From Stenotrophomonas sp. VV52 (GTDB lineage: Bacteria > Pseudomonadota > Gammaproteobacteria > Xanthomonadales > Xanthomonadaceae), in contig NZ_PKQQ01000011.1 in assembly GCF_002893095.1 (NCBI RefSeq), forward strand, positions 62,001-126,000: a DNA stretch of 64,000 bases, given 5' to 3'. This document shows positions 30,934 to 39,634 of this stretch, piece by piece (positions within the stretch are counted from its first letter, which is position 1; every line of letters begins with the position of its first letter). Both the position numbers and the translations under genes were made by a program. Below the pieces are notes generated by a model, which ran no database searches, was not told the DNA's origin, and saw only the letters and a program-made list of their open reading frames with translations.

Positions 30934-31539
30934 TCAAACCTCGCCCTGCATCGCCGGGCGTGCCTGCACCGTGGCGAGCCACGCGGCCACCGCCGGGTAG
31001 GCGGCCACGCTGGCGCCGACATACGTCCCATAGCCCACCACCTGCGCCACCACCAGGTCCACCAGCGAATAGGCATCACCCACCATCCAGGCCTGGGTGG
31101 AGAGGCGATCTTCCAGCAGCGCCAGCAGCTGCTGCGCCGCCTCACCTGCCGCAGCGGCTTGGGTAGCGTCGCGCAGCGGACCGTCCGTGCTGGCCAGGAA
31201 CATCCGGTTGATGACCGCCGCGTAGGTCACGTAGGCCCACGCGCACCAGGACAACGCCTGCAGGCGTTCCGGGGTGTCGGCCGCCGGCCACAGCCCGCGC
31301 GCCACGCCAAAGCGGTCGCCCAGCCACAGGTGGATGGCCAGTCCTTCGAAGATCGGCGTGCCATCCACCACCAGGCACGGCACCTTGCCGTTGGGGTTGA
31401 TCGCCAGGTACTCCGGGGTGCGCTGCTCACCGTTGCGGATGTCGATTCGCACCCGGTCGTGGGCCACGCCGAGTTCGGCCAGCGCGCACGCCACCGGGGT
31501 GGCGCTGGACATCGGATGCCAATAGAAGACGAGGGACAT
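30934..31539 (-). CDS. Glutathione S-transferase family protein
   Basis: 201 residues. The N-terminal thioredoxin fold has YWHPMSSATPVACALAELG, the glutathione-binding cis-Pro in NPNGKVPCLVVDG and a following PIFEGLAIHLWL. The alpha-helical C-domain has WMVGDAYSLVDLVVAQVVGY. ATG 31539 has AAGGAG upstream. It is divergent from a WYL-domain regulator gene, which probably controls it. Confidence 0.88.
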   Translation of the reverse strand: MSLVFYWHPMSSATPVACALAELGVAHDRVRIDIRNGEQRTPEYLAINPNGKVPCLVVDGTPIFEGLAIHLWLGDRFGVARGLWPAADTPERLQALSWCAWAYVTYAAVINRMFLASTDGPLRDATQAAAAGEAAQQLLALLEDRLSTQAWMVGDAYSLVDLVVAQVVGYGTYVGASVAAYPAVAAWLATVQARPAMQGEV

Positions 31540-31655
31540 GCAGTACTCCTTGTAAGTGTGGGGGAAGAGGTGCGCCGGAAGGCCCTTGCACCGTGGCCAC
31601 AGGCTAGCCACCATTGCGGACAGATCCTGTCCTCGACAGGCGCGACCCTGCCGCC

Positions 31656-32636
31656 ATGCTTACGACCTCTGCCCGTCTGTTGCGCCTGCTGGCGCTGCTG
31701 CAATCCCGGCCGCACTGGCCCGGCAATACGCTGGCCACCGACATCGGCGTGCATCCGCGCACGCTGCGGCGCGACATCGAACGCCTGCGCGAACTGGGCT
31801 ACCCGATCCAGGCCAGCAGCGGCGTCGCTGGCGGCTATGCATTCCGTGCCGGTCGCGCGTTGCCGCCGCTGCTGCTCGACGACGAGGAAGCGTTGGCAGC
31901 GGCACTCGCCCTGCGCATGGCGGTGAGCGGCACCATCAGCGGCATCGAACAGACCGCGATCACCGCGCTGGTCAAGATGGAACAGGTGATGCCGGCCCGC
32001 CTGCGCCGTCGCCTGGACGCGCTGCGCACCGCGATCCTGCCGATTGACCAGAGCGGCCCGCTGGTGGACGCGCGCCTGCTGGCGACGCTGGCCGGCGCCT
32101 GCCGGGACCAGTTGCAGCTGCGCTTCGACTACGCCGACCGCCAGGGCCAGCCCAGCCATCGCCAGGTGGAACCGCAGGGCGTGGTGCATGCCGAGAAGCG
32201 CTGGTATCTGGTGGCGTGGGATACCACGCGCAGCGACTGGCGCACTTTCCGCATCGACCGCATGACCAGCACGCCCGAGGTAGGCGTGCACTTCCGTCCC
32301 CGCCCCTCCCCGGCCAACGGCGACCTGCGCGCCTTTGTGAGCCAGTCGTTGACGATGGGTCCGCACGGCGACGAAGCGCGGATCGTCCTGCACGCTCCGA
32401 TCGAGACGGTGCGCGAGCGCATGCCCGGCTCGGCCGGTGTGCTCGAGGCGCTGGATGCGCAGCGCTGCCTGCTGCGCTGCGGCGCGCATCCGCAGGGCGC
32501 GGTCGTGTACTGGCTGCTGGCGCTTGAACTGGAGTTCGAGGTGCTCGGTCCACCCGCGCTGCACTTGATGATGCGCGACGCCGGTGCGCGCGTAGCGCGC
32601 AGCCTCGCCCGCGCCAGCGCGGTGGTCGCGGACTGA
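31656..32636 (+). CDS. YafY-type HTH/WYL-domain transcriptional regulator
   Basis: 326 residues. The N-terminal helix-turn-helix (RLLRLLALLQSRPHWPG, VHPRTLRRDIERLRELG) is followed by GVAGGYAFRAG and the WYL domain (VEPQGVVHAEKRWYLVAWD, WRTFRIDRM). WYL domains bind nucleotides or small ligands. ATG 31656 is preferred to a TTG at 31614. The gene is divergent from the GST gene across 116 bp, an arrangement typical for a regulator and its target. Confidence 0.87.
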   Translation: MLTTSARLLRLLALLQSRPHWPGNTLATDIGVHPRTLRRDIERLRELGYPIQASSGVAGGYAFRAGRALPPLLLDDEEALAAALALRMAVSGTISGIEQTAITALVKMEQVMPARLRRRLDALRTAILPIDQSGPLVDARLLATLAGACRDQLQLRFDYADRQGQPSHRQVEPQGVVHAEKRWYLVAWDTTRSDWRTFRIDRMTSTPEVGVHFRPRPSPANGDLRAFVSQSLTMGPHGDEARIVLHAPIETVRERMPGSAGVLEALDAQRCLLRCGAHPQGAVVYWLLALELEFEVLGPPALHLMMRDAGARVARSLARASAVVAD

Positions 32637-32675
32637 CTATGCTGCAGCTTCCGCATTCGTTTTCTGGATAGCGCC

Positions 32676-33557
32676 ATGCCACCCAGTGCCGCTTCGCATC
32701 GCACCCTGTTCGAGCTGGACCTGCTGCGCGCGATGGTCATGGTCGCCGACTGTGGCAGCTTCACCACCGCCGCCGCGCGCCTGCATTCCACCCAGTCCAC
32801 GGTCAGCCAGAAGATCCGGCGCCTGGAGCAGCTGGCCGGCCACCCGCTGCTGGTGCGCGGCAACCGCGACGTGCACCCCACCGATGCCGGTCATTCGCTG
32901 CTGGGCATCGCCCGCCAGATGCTGGCCCTGAACGACCAGATGGGCGAAGCGCTGGCCGGGGCTACGGTGGCGATAACGGTGCGCTTGGGCGTGCCCGAGG
33001 ATTTCGTCAACCCGCGCACGACTGCCCTGCTCGGCCGCTTCACCCGCCGCCACTCGCAGGTGAAGCTGGAAGTGACCAGCGGGCTCAGCCGCGACCTGGC
33101 CGCGGCCTACGACCACGGCGAACTCGACCTGGTACTGGTCAAACAGCGCCGCAACAGCCGCCAGGCGATGGCGTGCTGGGCCGAACCGATGCGCTGGGTG
33201 GACAGTGCGCGCAGCCCCTGCATCGCGCTGGATCCGGTTCCGCTGGTGACCTTTCCACCGCGCGGGCTGTACCGCGACGAGCTGATCGCGGCGGTGGAGG
33301 GCCTGGGCCGGCGCTGGCGGATCGGCTTTACCAGCTCCAGCCTCGGCGGCATCCAGGGCGCGGTGGCCGACGGCATGGGCATCAGCCTGCTGCCGGCGCG
33401 CGCGGTGACCCGCGAGCATCGCGTGCTCACCGCGAAGCAGGGACTGACACCGATTGACAGCATCGAGATCGCGATGCTGTATCGGCCGACGGCCGATGCG
33501 CTGGTGGTGGAGTTGGCGTCACAGTTTGCACGCCTGCTGGACCGCGAGCGTCGGTGA
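32676..33557 (+). CDS. LysR-family transcriptional regulator
   Basis: 293 residues. The N-terminal winged helix has FELDLLRAMVMVADCGSFTT, TQSTVSQKIRRLEQLAG and HPLLVRGNRDVHPT. The periplasmic-binding-like effector domain (VRLGVPEDFVN, YDHGELDLVLVKQ, GVADGMGISLLPARAV-like end) is complete. It lies 39 bp after the WYL regulator on the same strand. Its target is not evident. No divergent partner is present. Confidence 0.86.
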   Translation: MPPSAASHRTLFELDLLRAMVMVADCGSFTTAAARLHSTQSTVSQKIRRLEQLAGHPLLVRGNRDVHPTDAGHSLLGIARQMLALNDQMGEALAGATVAITVRLGVPEDFVNPRTTALLGRFTRRHSQVKLEVTSGLSRDLAAAYDHGELDLVLVKQRRNSRQAMACWAEPMRWVDSARSPCIALDPVPLVTFPPRGLYRDELIAAVEGLGRRWRIGFTSSSLGGIQGAVADGMGISLLPARAVTREHRVLTAKQGLTPIDSIEIAMLYRPTADALVVELASQFARLLDRERR

Positions 33558-33631
33558 CCGTTTTCCTGTGCATCATTCCGAAGGGAGCGTTCGGATGCGC
33601 GCAGAAAGTGACGGAGCTCTCGTACCGGGCA

Positions 33632-33645
33632 TAGGAATAGTCCTA
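33632..33645. promoter_or_regulatory. Palindrome TAGGA-ATAG-TCCTA before the response-regulator gene
   Basis: Perfect 5-bp arms. Its halves resemble the TTTCCTA-type heptads bound by BvgA-like regulators, so it may be an autoregulatory operator. It lies 66 bp before the likely start. Confidence 0.4.
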
Positions 33646-33710
33646 ATCTGACATCAGAGTATCTCTGCAGTACGGCGAAGCAGTAAGAATGGCGCAAATC
33701 CCACGATTGC

Positions 33711-34370
33711 GTGCCTCCATTGTCCCGACGCTATCCCGGCCCCGTGTACGGACCCCTGCAACCCGCCGTGTTGAACATCGCGCTGCTCGATGATCACGAC
33801 GTGGTGCGGCATGGCAGTTACGTGCATCTCTCCCAGGACCCGCGCTTCCACGTGGTCGGCAACCATGCCACCACCCGGGCGCTGGTCAACACGCTGCTGC
33901 ACCACCTGGTCGACGTGGCGGTGGTCGACTACACGCTGGCCGAAGGCGACCTGCAGGGCATGGAACTGCTGCGCATGCTGCGGCGCCGCTTTCCCCGGGT
34001 GCGCGTGCTGATGTTCTCGGCCAACGTGCACCACGTGATGATCTCCAACACGCTGGCGGCCGGCGCGGCTGGCGTGATCTCCAAGGCTGAAACCCTGGAT
34101 GAGCTGGCACGGGCGATCGGCCGGGTGGCCGCCGGCCATGACCACGTTCCGCTCAACTACCGCGACGAACACGCCGAACACCGGCTCTCGCAGGCCGAGC
34201 GCGAAGTGCCGCAGTTGTGCCTGAGCGGCTTGACCGTGACCGACATCGCGCAGCAGCGCCACCGCAGCATCAAGACCATCAGCACCCAGAAGCATGCGGC
34301 GTTCCGCAAGCTGGGCCTGCGTACGGATCGCGACCTGTTCACTCTGCGCCACCAGCTGGCGGTGTGGTGA
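33711..34370 (+). CDS. NarL/FixJ-type response regulator (BvgA/EvgA-like)
   Basis: 219 residues. The receiver domain has NIALLDDHDVVRHG and phospho-acceptor Asp in VAVVDYTLAEG near residue 73, with switch region LMFSAN and Lys in GVISKAETLDELARAIG. The C-terminal LuxR-type helix-turn-helix has RLSQAEREVPQLCLSGLTVT and HRSIKTISTQKHAAFRKLG. The start is uncertain: GTG 33711 is used, but TTG or GTG codons closer to the receiver start (33744, 33768-33771) are possible and no Shine-Dalgarno decides. It overlaps the hybrid kinase gene by 4 bp, so the two form one system. Confidence 0.85.
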   Translation: MPPLSRRYPGPVYGPLQPAVLNIALLDDHDVVRHGSYVHLSQDPRFHVVGNHATTRALVNTLLHHLVDVAVVDYTLAEGDLQGMELLRMLRRRFPRVRVLMFSANVHHVMISNTLAAGAAGVISKAETLDELARAIGRVAAGHDHVPLNYRDEHAEHRLSQAEREVPQLCLSGLTVTDIAQQRHRSIKTISTQKHAAFRKLGLRTDRDLFTLRHQLAVW

Positions 34371-36718
34371 GAGGCGACCGGATCGCGGCTGGCATCCTGG
34401 CCGGGGTGCTGGTCGTCGCGCTGATGCCGGCCGTCCTCGGCCAGCCGGAGCCACGCCTGGTGCGTGTAGCCACCGACCCTACCCAGCACCGGCTGCTGGC
34501 CGCCGACAGTCGCGCCGCGCGCGATGCCAACCTTATCAGCGGCTATGCGCAACTGGTCTCGGAGCAGACCGGCATGCGCTTCCAGGAACAGCCGGTGGAG
34601 TCGACCACGGCGGCCCTGGAGGCCATCTGCAACGGCCGCGCCGACCTGATGCTGCTGCTGGGACCGCTGGACAATGCGCCATGCACGGCCTTGGCCGCCT
34701 CGCCCGCCTACTACCGTGGACAGACCCTGCTCGCCAGCCGACACATCCATGCGCAGCCGCCGGAGTTCGCACATCTGCGTCGCGTGGCCGTGATAAAGGG
34801 CAGCCGCCTCTCCGAATGGCTGGCCGCCTACCACCCGCATTTGCAGGTGGTCGGCCTGCCTACCCTGCGTGAAGCCCTCACCGCGGTGGAGGCCGGCGTA
34901 GTCGATGTGGCGATGGAGCTGGACGTGGCCATGCGTCCGGCGGTGCGGCGCGAATTCGGCGACAGCCTGCTGTTGCATGGCGGTCCCGCCAGCCTGCCGG
35001 GCAGCCTGCACCTGGTGGTACGCCACCGCGACCGCCCGATGCTCGACCAGATCCACCAGGCGATGCGCTCGATCAGCCCGCAGGAGCACGCCATGCTGAT
35101 GCAGCGCTGGACCAAGGCCACCTACCTGAGCGGACCGTCGCTGCAGGTGATGTCGCGGCACTTCCAATGGGAGCTGGTGACGATGGGCCTGACCCTGTCC
35201 CTGCTGCTCGGCGCCGGCGGCTGGATGTACCGGGCGCGACAGTCGGCACGCCGCAGCGAACGCCAGCAGGCGCGCTTCCTCGCCACCATGAGCCATGAGG
35301 TCCGCAATGCCGCGCAGGCACTGGTGACCTCGGTCGACCTGCTGCACCAGTCGGCGCTCGACCACGGCCAGCGCCAACTTGTCAACGCCGCCCGCTCGGC
35401 CGGTGTCAGCCTGCGCCACCTGCTCGGCCACGCACTGGACTACGAACGCGTGGCCAGTGGCGAGTACCTGCCCATCCCGGGCTGGCAGGACCTGCGCCAG
35501 CTTGCCCGCGAGTGCATGAGCGTGGCCCGCCCGGCGGCAGACACCAAGGGACTTTCCATGGTGCTGCTGCAGCACACCGAGCCGCTGCCGCGCATCTGGA
35601 TCGATGGCGATGCGCTGCGCCAGGTGCTCAGCAACCTGCTGGGCAACGCCGTGAAATTCACCGACGTCGGCGAGGTGGAAGTGACCCTGTCGCTGCAGCA
35701 GCGCGACGACACCGCGCAGCTGCTGCTGGCAGTGCGCGACACCGGCATCGGCATCCCCGCCAACCAGCATGAGGCCGTGTTCAAGCCGTTCTCGCAGGCG
35801 CATGCCCGCCACTCACGCGAACTGGGCGGCGCCGGTCTCGGGCTGTCGATCTGCCGGGACCTGGTACGCGGCATGGGCGGCCAGCTGCACCTGCACAGCG
35901 TGCCCGGCGAAGGCAGCTGCTTCGAAGTGCGGCTGCCGGCGGTGATCGAAGGCGGCGGCCAGGACATGAGCGCGCAGCCGCTGGCCGGGCGCACCCTGCT
36001 GCTGGTCGAGGACCACGCCCTGAACCGCACCGTGGTGGCGCGCCAGCTGGAAGTGCTCGGCGCCTCGGTCACGGCCTGCGGCGACGGTGCCAGTGCGCTG
36101 CGCATCCAGGCCACCGAACCGTGCAGCATCGTGCTGCTGGACTGCGTGCTGGATGACATGAGCGGTTACGAGCTGGCGGTGCAGCTGCGCGACCTGGAAC
36201 GTTGCCATGCGCGCATTCCGGCGGTGCTGGTGGCGATTTCGGCCAACGACTCGGCCGGGCATGAGGAGCGCTGCCGCAGCTGCGGCATGGACGCGGTGCT
36301 GTGCAAACCGCTGGAGGTGCGCCGGTTGCTCGATGTACTGCAGCTGGGCGATGCCGGCACAGCGGACGAACGGGACGCCGGGGCGATACCCCGCACCGAA
36401 TCGGTCTGGAACGGCTACCTGCAGTCGCTGCAGGACGAGTTGATGGGCCTGAACGACGCGCTGCGCCAGCAGGCGGTCAACCGATTCCGCCACCACGCGC
36501 ACCGCTTGTCCGGGGTATTGCGCGTACTCGGGCAGTCGGCCCTGGCGGCCATTGCAGATGACCTGCACGAACTGGAGCTGGACGACGCGACCGGCTGGGT
36601 GGAAGCCGAACGACTGCTGGGCTACCTGCGACCGGCCGTGGCCGAACTGGTGCGCGCCGCGCTTACTTCAACTGCAGTGGATAGCGCTGCCACAGCACGT
36701 GCACCAGGAACCCCGTGA
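34367..36718 (+). CDS. Unorthodox hybrid sensor kinase (BvgS/EvgS-like)
   Basis: 783 residues. N-terminal hydrophobic segment (RIAAGILAGVLVVALMPAVL), one periplasmic solute-binding-type domain at about 30-250 (LISGYAQLVSEQTGMRFQEQ), a membrane segment (ELVTMGLTLSLLLGAGGWMY), HisKA with ATMSHEVRNA near 308, HATPase (LLGNAVKFTDVG, DTGIGIP, GAGLGLSI), a receiver with Asp in VLLDCVLDD near 591, and a C-terminal HPt with the phosphorylatable His in HHAHRLSG near 711. This is the full four-step phosphorelay of the BvgS family. GTG 34367 overlaps the regulator stop (GTGA). The ligand is unknown. Confidence 0.87.
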   Translation: MRGDRIAAGILAGVLVVALMPAVLGQPEPRLVRVATDPTQHRLLAADSRAARDANLISGYAQLVSEQTGMRFQEQPVESTTAALEAICNGRADLMLLLGPLDNAPCTALAASPAYYRGQTLLASRHIHAQPPEFAHLRRVAVIKGSRLSEWLAAYHPHLQVVGLPTLREALTAVEAGVVDVAMELDVAMRPAVRREFGDSLLLHGGPASLPGSLHLVVRHRDRPMLDQIHQAMRSISPQEHAMLMQRWTKATYLSGPSLQVMSRHFQWELVTMGLTLSLLLGAGGWMYRARQSARRSERQQARFLATMSHEVRNAAQALVTSVDLLHQSALDHGQRQLVNAARSAGVSLRHLLGHALDYERVASGEYLPIPGWQDLRQLARECMSVARPAADTKGLSMVLLQHTEPLPRIWIDGDALRQVLSNLLGNAVKFTDVGEVEVTLSLQQRDDTAQLLLAVRDTGIGIPANQHEAVFKPFSQAHARHSRELGGAGLGLSICRDLVRGMGGQLHLHSVPGEGSCFEVRLPAVIEGGGQDMSAQPLAGRTLLLVEDHALNRTVVARQLEVLGASVTACGDGASALRIQATEPCSIVLLDCVLDDMSGYELAVQLRDLERCHARIPAVLVAISANDSAGHEERCRSCGMDAVLCKPLEVRRLLDVLQLGDAGTADERDAGAIPRTESVWNGYLQSLQDELMGLNDALRQQAVNRFRHHAHRLSGVLRVLGQSALAAIADDLHELELDDATGWVEAERLLGYLRPAVAELVRAALTSTAVDSAATARAPGTP

Positions 36719-36935
36719 GTTCGGCGTCCTTGGCGGTGATCGAGGCACGGATCTTGTCCAGCAGCACCATGTCGCTGCAGGTGCGCACATCGGCGTGGTC
36801 GGCCTGCCCGGCCCGACGGGCACGGTAGCGCGCCGCACGCTGTGCATCGGTCATCGCGTAGCCGAACGTAGGCGGACGCCCGCGCTTGCGCGGCAGCATC
36901 AGTTCCAGGGTGCCGGGATCTTCTTCATCACGCAT
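36663..36935 (-). CDS. Small basic protein of unknown function
   Basis: 90 residues with an AT-hook-like KRGRPPTFGY, a basic stretch (RAARYRARRAGQ) and a C-terminal segment IRASITAKDAELTGFLVHVL. It has no signal peptide. It may bind DNA (inference). Its 3' end overlaps the 3' end of the kinase gene by 56 bp on the opposite strand. The start at ATG 36935 lacks a clear ribosome binding site; a TTG at 36971 is in frame. I recognise no named family. Confidence 0.6.
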   Translation of the reverse strand: MRDEEDPGTLELMLPRKRGRPPTFGYAMTDAQRAARYRARRAGQADHADVRTCSDMVLLDKIRASITAKDAELTGFLVHVLWQRYPLQLK

Positions 36936-36989
36936 GACAGGGCTGGTGGCGGCACGACGGGGGCGAAACAATATCGTGATCCGGCACGT

Positions 36990-37013
36990 AAATCCAGCGT
37001 AAACGCTGGATTT
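36990..37013. terminator. Symmetric stem-loop
   Basis: AAATCCAGCG and CGCTGGATTT with loop TAAA. A/T-flanked on both strands, it could terminate either direction, or act in the promoter of the small basic protein. Confidence 0.4.
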
Positions 37014-37075
37014 CCCGCCACCGGCTACGCCGCTGGCTTGACGGGCATGCCACCTTGACCCCGCGCCTTCGGCGC

Positions 37076-37098
37076 GCCCCCTTCAACAAGAAGGGGGC
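37076..37098 (-). terminator. Stem-loop after crcB
   Basis: GCCCCCTTC and GAAGGGGGC with a 5-nt loop, 16 nt after the crcB stop, next to a second small GC hairpin (GCGCC-TTC-GGCGC). There is no T-run. Confidence 0.5.
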
Positions 37099-37113
37099 TC
37101 TTGCGCTGTCGAG

Positions 37114-37521
37114 TCAGCGCGCGACTGACGCTTCGGCGATTCGGGCACCCAGCCATACGAGCGCGAAACCGGCGACCAAGCTGACGCCGATATAGGTGGG
37201 CATCACCCACCCGCGCCCGTTCCGCACCAGCAGCACCGCTTCGAGCATCATCGACGAGAACGTGGTCAGGCCGCCGATGATGCCAACCATCGCGAACGCC
37301 CGCCAATACACCGCCGCACTGCCCCGGGTCTGCAGCCACACTGCGATGTAGCCGATGGCGAACGCGCCGATCAGGTTCGCGGTGAGCGTGCCCCACGGAA
37401 AACTACTGCCGAACTGGCGCCACATCGCATCGCCGATCACGAAACGCAGCGCCGCACCGAGCGCGCCGCCCAGCATCACCAGGCCGAGCTGCTGCCACCA
37501 GGTACCGAATCCGCCGATCAC
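37114..37521 (-). CDS. crcB: Fluoride ion channel CrcB/FluC
   Basis: 135 residues with four transmembrane segments. Family motifs are GGALGAALRFVIGD, NLIGAFAIGY and GGLTTFSSMM, which carry the Asn, Phe-box and Thr/Ser residues of the dual-topology fluoride channel. It exports fluoride across the inner membrane. GTG 37521 overlaps the rarA stop by 4 bp (GTGA), so it is coupled to rarA. No fluoride riboswitch can precede it, because the upstream sequence is rarA coding. Confidence 0.92.
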   Translation of the reverse strand: MIGGFGTWWQQLGLVMLGGALGAALRFVIGDAMWRQFGSSFPWGTLTANLIGAFAIGYIAVWLQTRGSAAVYWRAFAMVGIIGGLTTFSSMMLEAVLLVRNGRGWVMPTYIGVSLVAGFALVWLGARIAEASVAR

Positions 37522-38879
37522 GACTGTCCCTTGCGTGCCCGGGCCTGCTCACGCTCGGCGCGCAGGCGGTCCAGTTTTTCCTTGAGTTTGATTTCCAGCC
37601 CGCGTGCCACCGGCTGGTAGTACACGCGCTCGCCCATCGCATCCGGGAACCCGGTCTGGTCCAGCGCGATGCCGCCTTCTGCGTCATGGTCGTACTGATA
37701 GGTGGCACCGTAGCCCAGCTCCTTCATCAGCTTGGTCGGCGCATTGCGCAGGTGCAGCGGCACCTCCTGGGTACCGGTCTCGCGCACTTCCTTCTTTGCC
37801 AGGTTGAAGGCCGCATAGCCGGCGTTTGACTTGGCGGTGCTGGCCAGGTACAGCACCAGCTGGGCGAAGGCCAGCTCGCCTTCCGGGCTGCCCAGCCGCT
37901 CGTAGATGTCCCAGGCCTCCAGCGCCATCGACTGTGCGCGAGGGTCGGCCAAGCCAATGTCCTCGATCGCCATGCGGGTCAGCCGCCGCGCCAGGTAGGA
38001 CGGGTCGCAGCCGCCATCCAGCATGCGCGTGAGCCAGTACAGCGCCGCATCCGGATTGGAGCTGCGCACCGACTTGTGCAGGGCCGAGATCTGGTCGTAG
38101 AACTGCTCGCCGCCTTTGTCGAAGCGACGGGTGCGGTCGGCCAGCACCTGCACCAGCATCTCCGGGCTAATCCGCCCGCCTTCGCCGCCGGCCAGTTCGG
38201 CCGCGATTTCCAGCAGGGTCAGCCCGCGCCGCACATCGCCATCGGCGGCGGTGGCGATTTCCAGCAGCGCCTCCGGCGTAACCTGCAGGTGCTCGCTGCC
38301 CAGCCCACGCTCGCTGTCGTGCAGCGCCCGTTCCAGCGCTTCCACGATGTCGGCCGGCGACACTGCTTCCAGCACATGCACGCGGCAGCGCGAGAGCAAC
38401 GCGGAATTGAGCTCGAACGAAGGATTCTCGGTGGTTGCGCCGACGAACACGATCGTGCCGCGCTCGATATGCGGCAGGAACGCGTCCTGCTGGGCCTTGT
38501 TGAAGCGGTGCACCTCGTCGACGAACAGCACCGTGCGCCGGCCCTCGGCAAAGCGCTGCGCCGCTTCGGCCAGCACCACCCGCACTTCCGGCAGGCCGGA
38601 CAGCACCGCCGAGATCGCACGGAACTCGGCATCGGCATAGTGGGCCAGCAGCAGCGACAGCGTGGTCTTGCCGCACCCGGGCGGCCCCCACAGGATCATC
38701 GAGTGCACGTGCCCGGATTCGACCGCGCGGCGCAGCGCACTGCCCGGGGCGAGCAGGCGCTTCTGCCCGACCATTTCATCAAGGGTCTGCGGGCGCATCC
38801 GCTCGGCAAGCGGGCGCATGTTGTCCCGATCCACGCTCAGCAGATCGGGGCCTGGGGATGTCGTTCGGTTTCTGGCCAC
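37518..38879 (-). CDS. rarA: Replication-associated recombination protein A (MgsA)
   Basis: 453 residues. AAA+ ATPase: MRPLAERMRPQTLDEMVGQ, Walker A GPPGCGKTT, Walker B LFVDEVHRF, sensor GATTENPSFELN, arginine finger LLSRCRV, and the C-terminal tetramerisation domain with YDQISALHKSVRSSNPDAAL. It acts at stalled replication forks and clears lagging-strand gaps. Homology to E. coli RarA extends upstream of the internal ATG 38819 (LLSVDRDNMRPLAERM), so GTG 38879 is chosen. A -10-like TACAAT ends 7 bp before this GTG, which suggests a leaderless mRNA. Confidence 0.9.
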   Translation of the reverse strand: MARNRTTSPGPDLLSVDRDNMRPLAERMRPQTLDEMVGQKRLLAPGSALRRAVESGHVHSMILWGPPGCGKTTLSLLLAHYADAEFRAISAVLSGLPEVRVVLAEAAQRFAEGRRTVLFVDEVHRFNKAQQDAFLPHIERGTIVFVGATTENPSFELNSALLSRCRVHVLEAVSPADIVEALERALHDSERGLGSEHLQVTPEALLEIATAADGDVRRGLTLLEIAAELAGGEGGRISPEMLVQVLADRTRRFDKGGEQFYDQISALHKSVRSSNPDAALYWLTRMLDGGCDPSYLARRLTRMAIEDIGLADPRAQSMALEAWDIYERLGSPEGELAFAQLVLYLASTAKSNAGYAAFNLAKKEVRETGTQEVPLHLRNAPTKLMKELGYGATYQYDHDAEGGIALDQTGFPDAMGERVYYQPVARGLEIKLKEKLDRLRAEREQARARKGQS

Positions 38880-38903
38880 GTACGTATTGTATGGCCGAAT
38901 CAC

Positions 38904-38928
38904 GTAGCGCCGGGCCCTGCCCGGCTGC
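38904..38928 (+). repeat. SMAG/GTAG REP element
   Basis: GTAGC followed by GCCGGGC, loop, GCCCGGC. It is squeezed between the lolA stop and the rarA promoter. Confidence 0.7.
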
Positions 38929-38931
38929 GCG

Positions 38932-39570
38932 TCAATTCCCGATGACGTCGGTGCCCTTCGGCGGGGTAAACGTGAAGGTACCCGGCTTGAACGCCGGATT
39001 GCGCTTCCACCCGCTGAAGCTGATCACGGTGCGCTGGTTGACTGCATCGGTCACTTCCATGCGCGCCAAGCCCTGCGCATTGAAGCCCAGCGCGGCGTAC
39101 TGGAACGAGGTCTCGGTCTCACGCTTCGGGCTCAGCGACAGCCACTGGAGGCCGTCGCGCGGCGCCGCTTCTTCGCTCACGTCGTACTGCTGGTCCAGCA
39201 GCTTGGGGTTGATCAGCGCGGTCAGCGGGCTGTTCTGCTCTTCGGCGCCCTGCGCACGCTTGGTCGCCTGCTCCAGGTCCTTCTCGTACACCCAGACGTT
39301 CTTGCCGTCGGCCACGATCAGCTGCTCGTGCGGCTTGAGGTACTCCCAGCGGAACTGGCGCGGCGCCGACAGCGCCAGGGTGCCGCTGGTGGATTCCTTG
39401 ACCTTGCCCTTGCTGTCGATCACCTGCTGGCTGAAGTCCCCGGACAGGCCCTTGAGGTCCTTGGTGAACTTGTTCAGTTCATCGCGGGCACCGGCCCAGG
39501 CGGTAGCCGAGCCGACGCTGGCAACCAGCAGCGTGGCGGCAACGAGGGAGCGGCGGAAGGTGCTGTTCAT
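38932..39570 (-). CDS. lolA: Outer-membrane lipoprotein carrier protein LolA
   Basis: 212 residues with signal peptide (SLVAATLLVASVGSATAWA). LolA fold: FTKDLKGLSGDFSQQVID, SGTLALSAPRQFRWEY, ADGKNVWVYEKDLEQAT, SPLTALI. It shuttles lipoproteins from LolCDE to LolB across the periplasm. It lies upstream of rarA, as in many gammaproteobacteria (ftsK-lolA-rarA). ATG 39570; a long in-frame extension upstream overlaps the previous gene and is not used. Confidence 0.93.
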   Translation of the reverse strand: MNSTFRRSLVAATLLVASVGSATAWAGARDELNKFTKDLKGLSGDFSQQVIDSKGKVKESTSGTLALSAPRQFRWEYLKPHEQLIVADGKNVWVYEKDLEQATKRAQGAEEQNSPLTALINPKLLDQQYDVSEEAAPRDGLQWLSLSPKRETETSFQYAALGFNAQGLARMEVTDAVNQRTVISFSGWKRNPAFKPGTFTFTPPKGTDVIGN

Positions 39571-39634
39571 GCGGGTATCCAGGCAAGATTTGGAGGATGC
39601 CCGGCAGTGTGCCCGGAGCATCCTGAATGGGGGA

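Noticed and set aside
37522..37700. Fluoride riboswitch before crcB
   Set aside because: The crcB start overlaps rarA by 4 bp and the upstream DNA is coding, with no riboswitch-like fold recognised.
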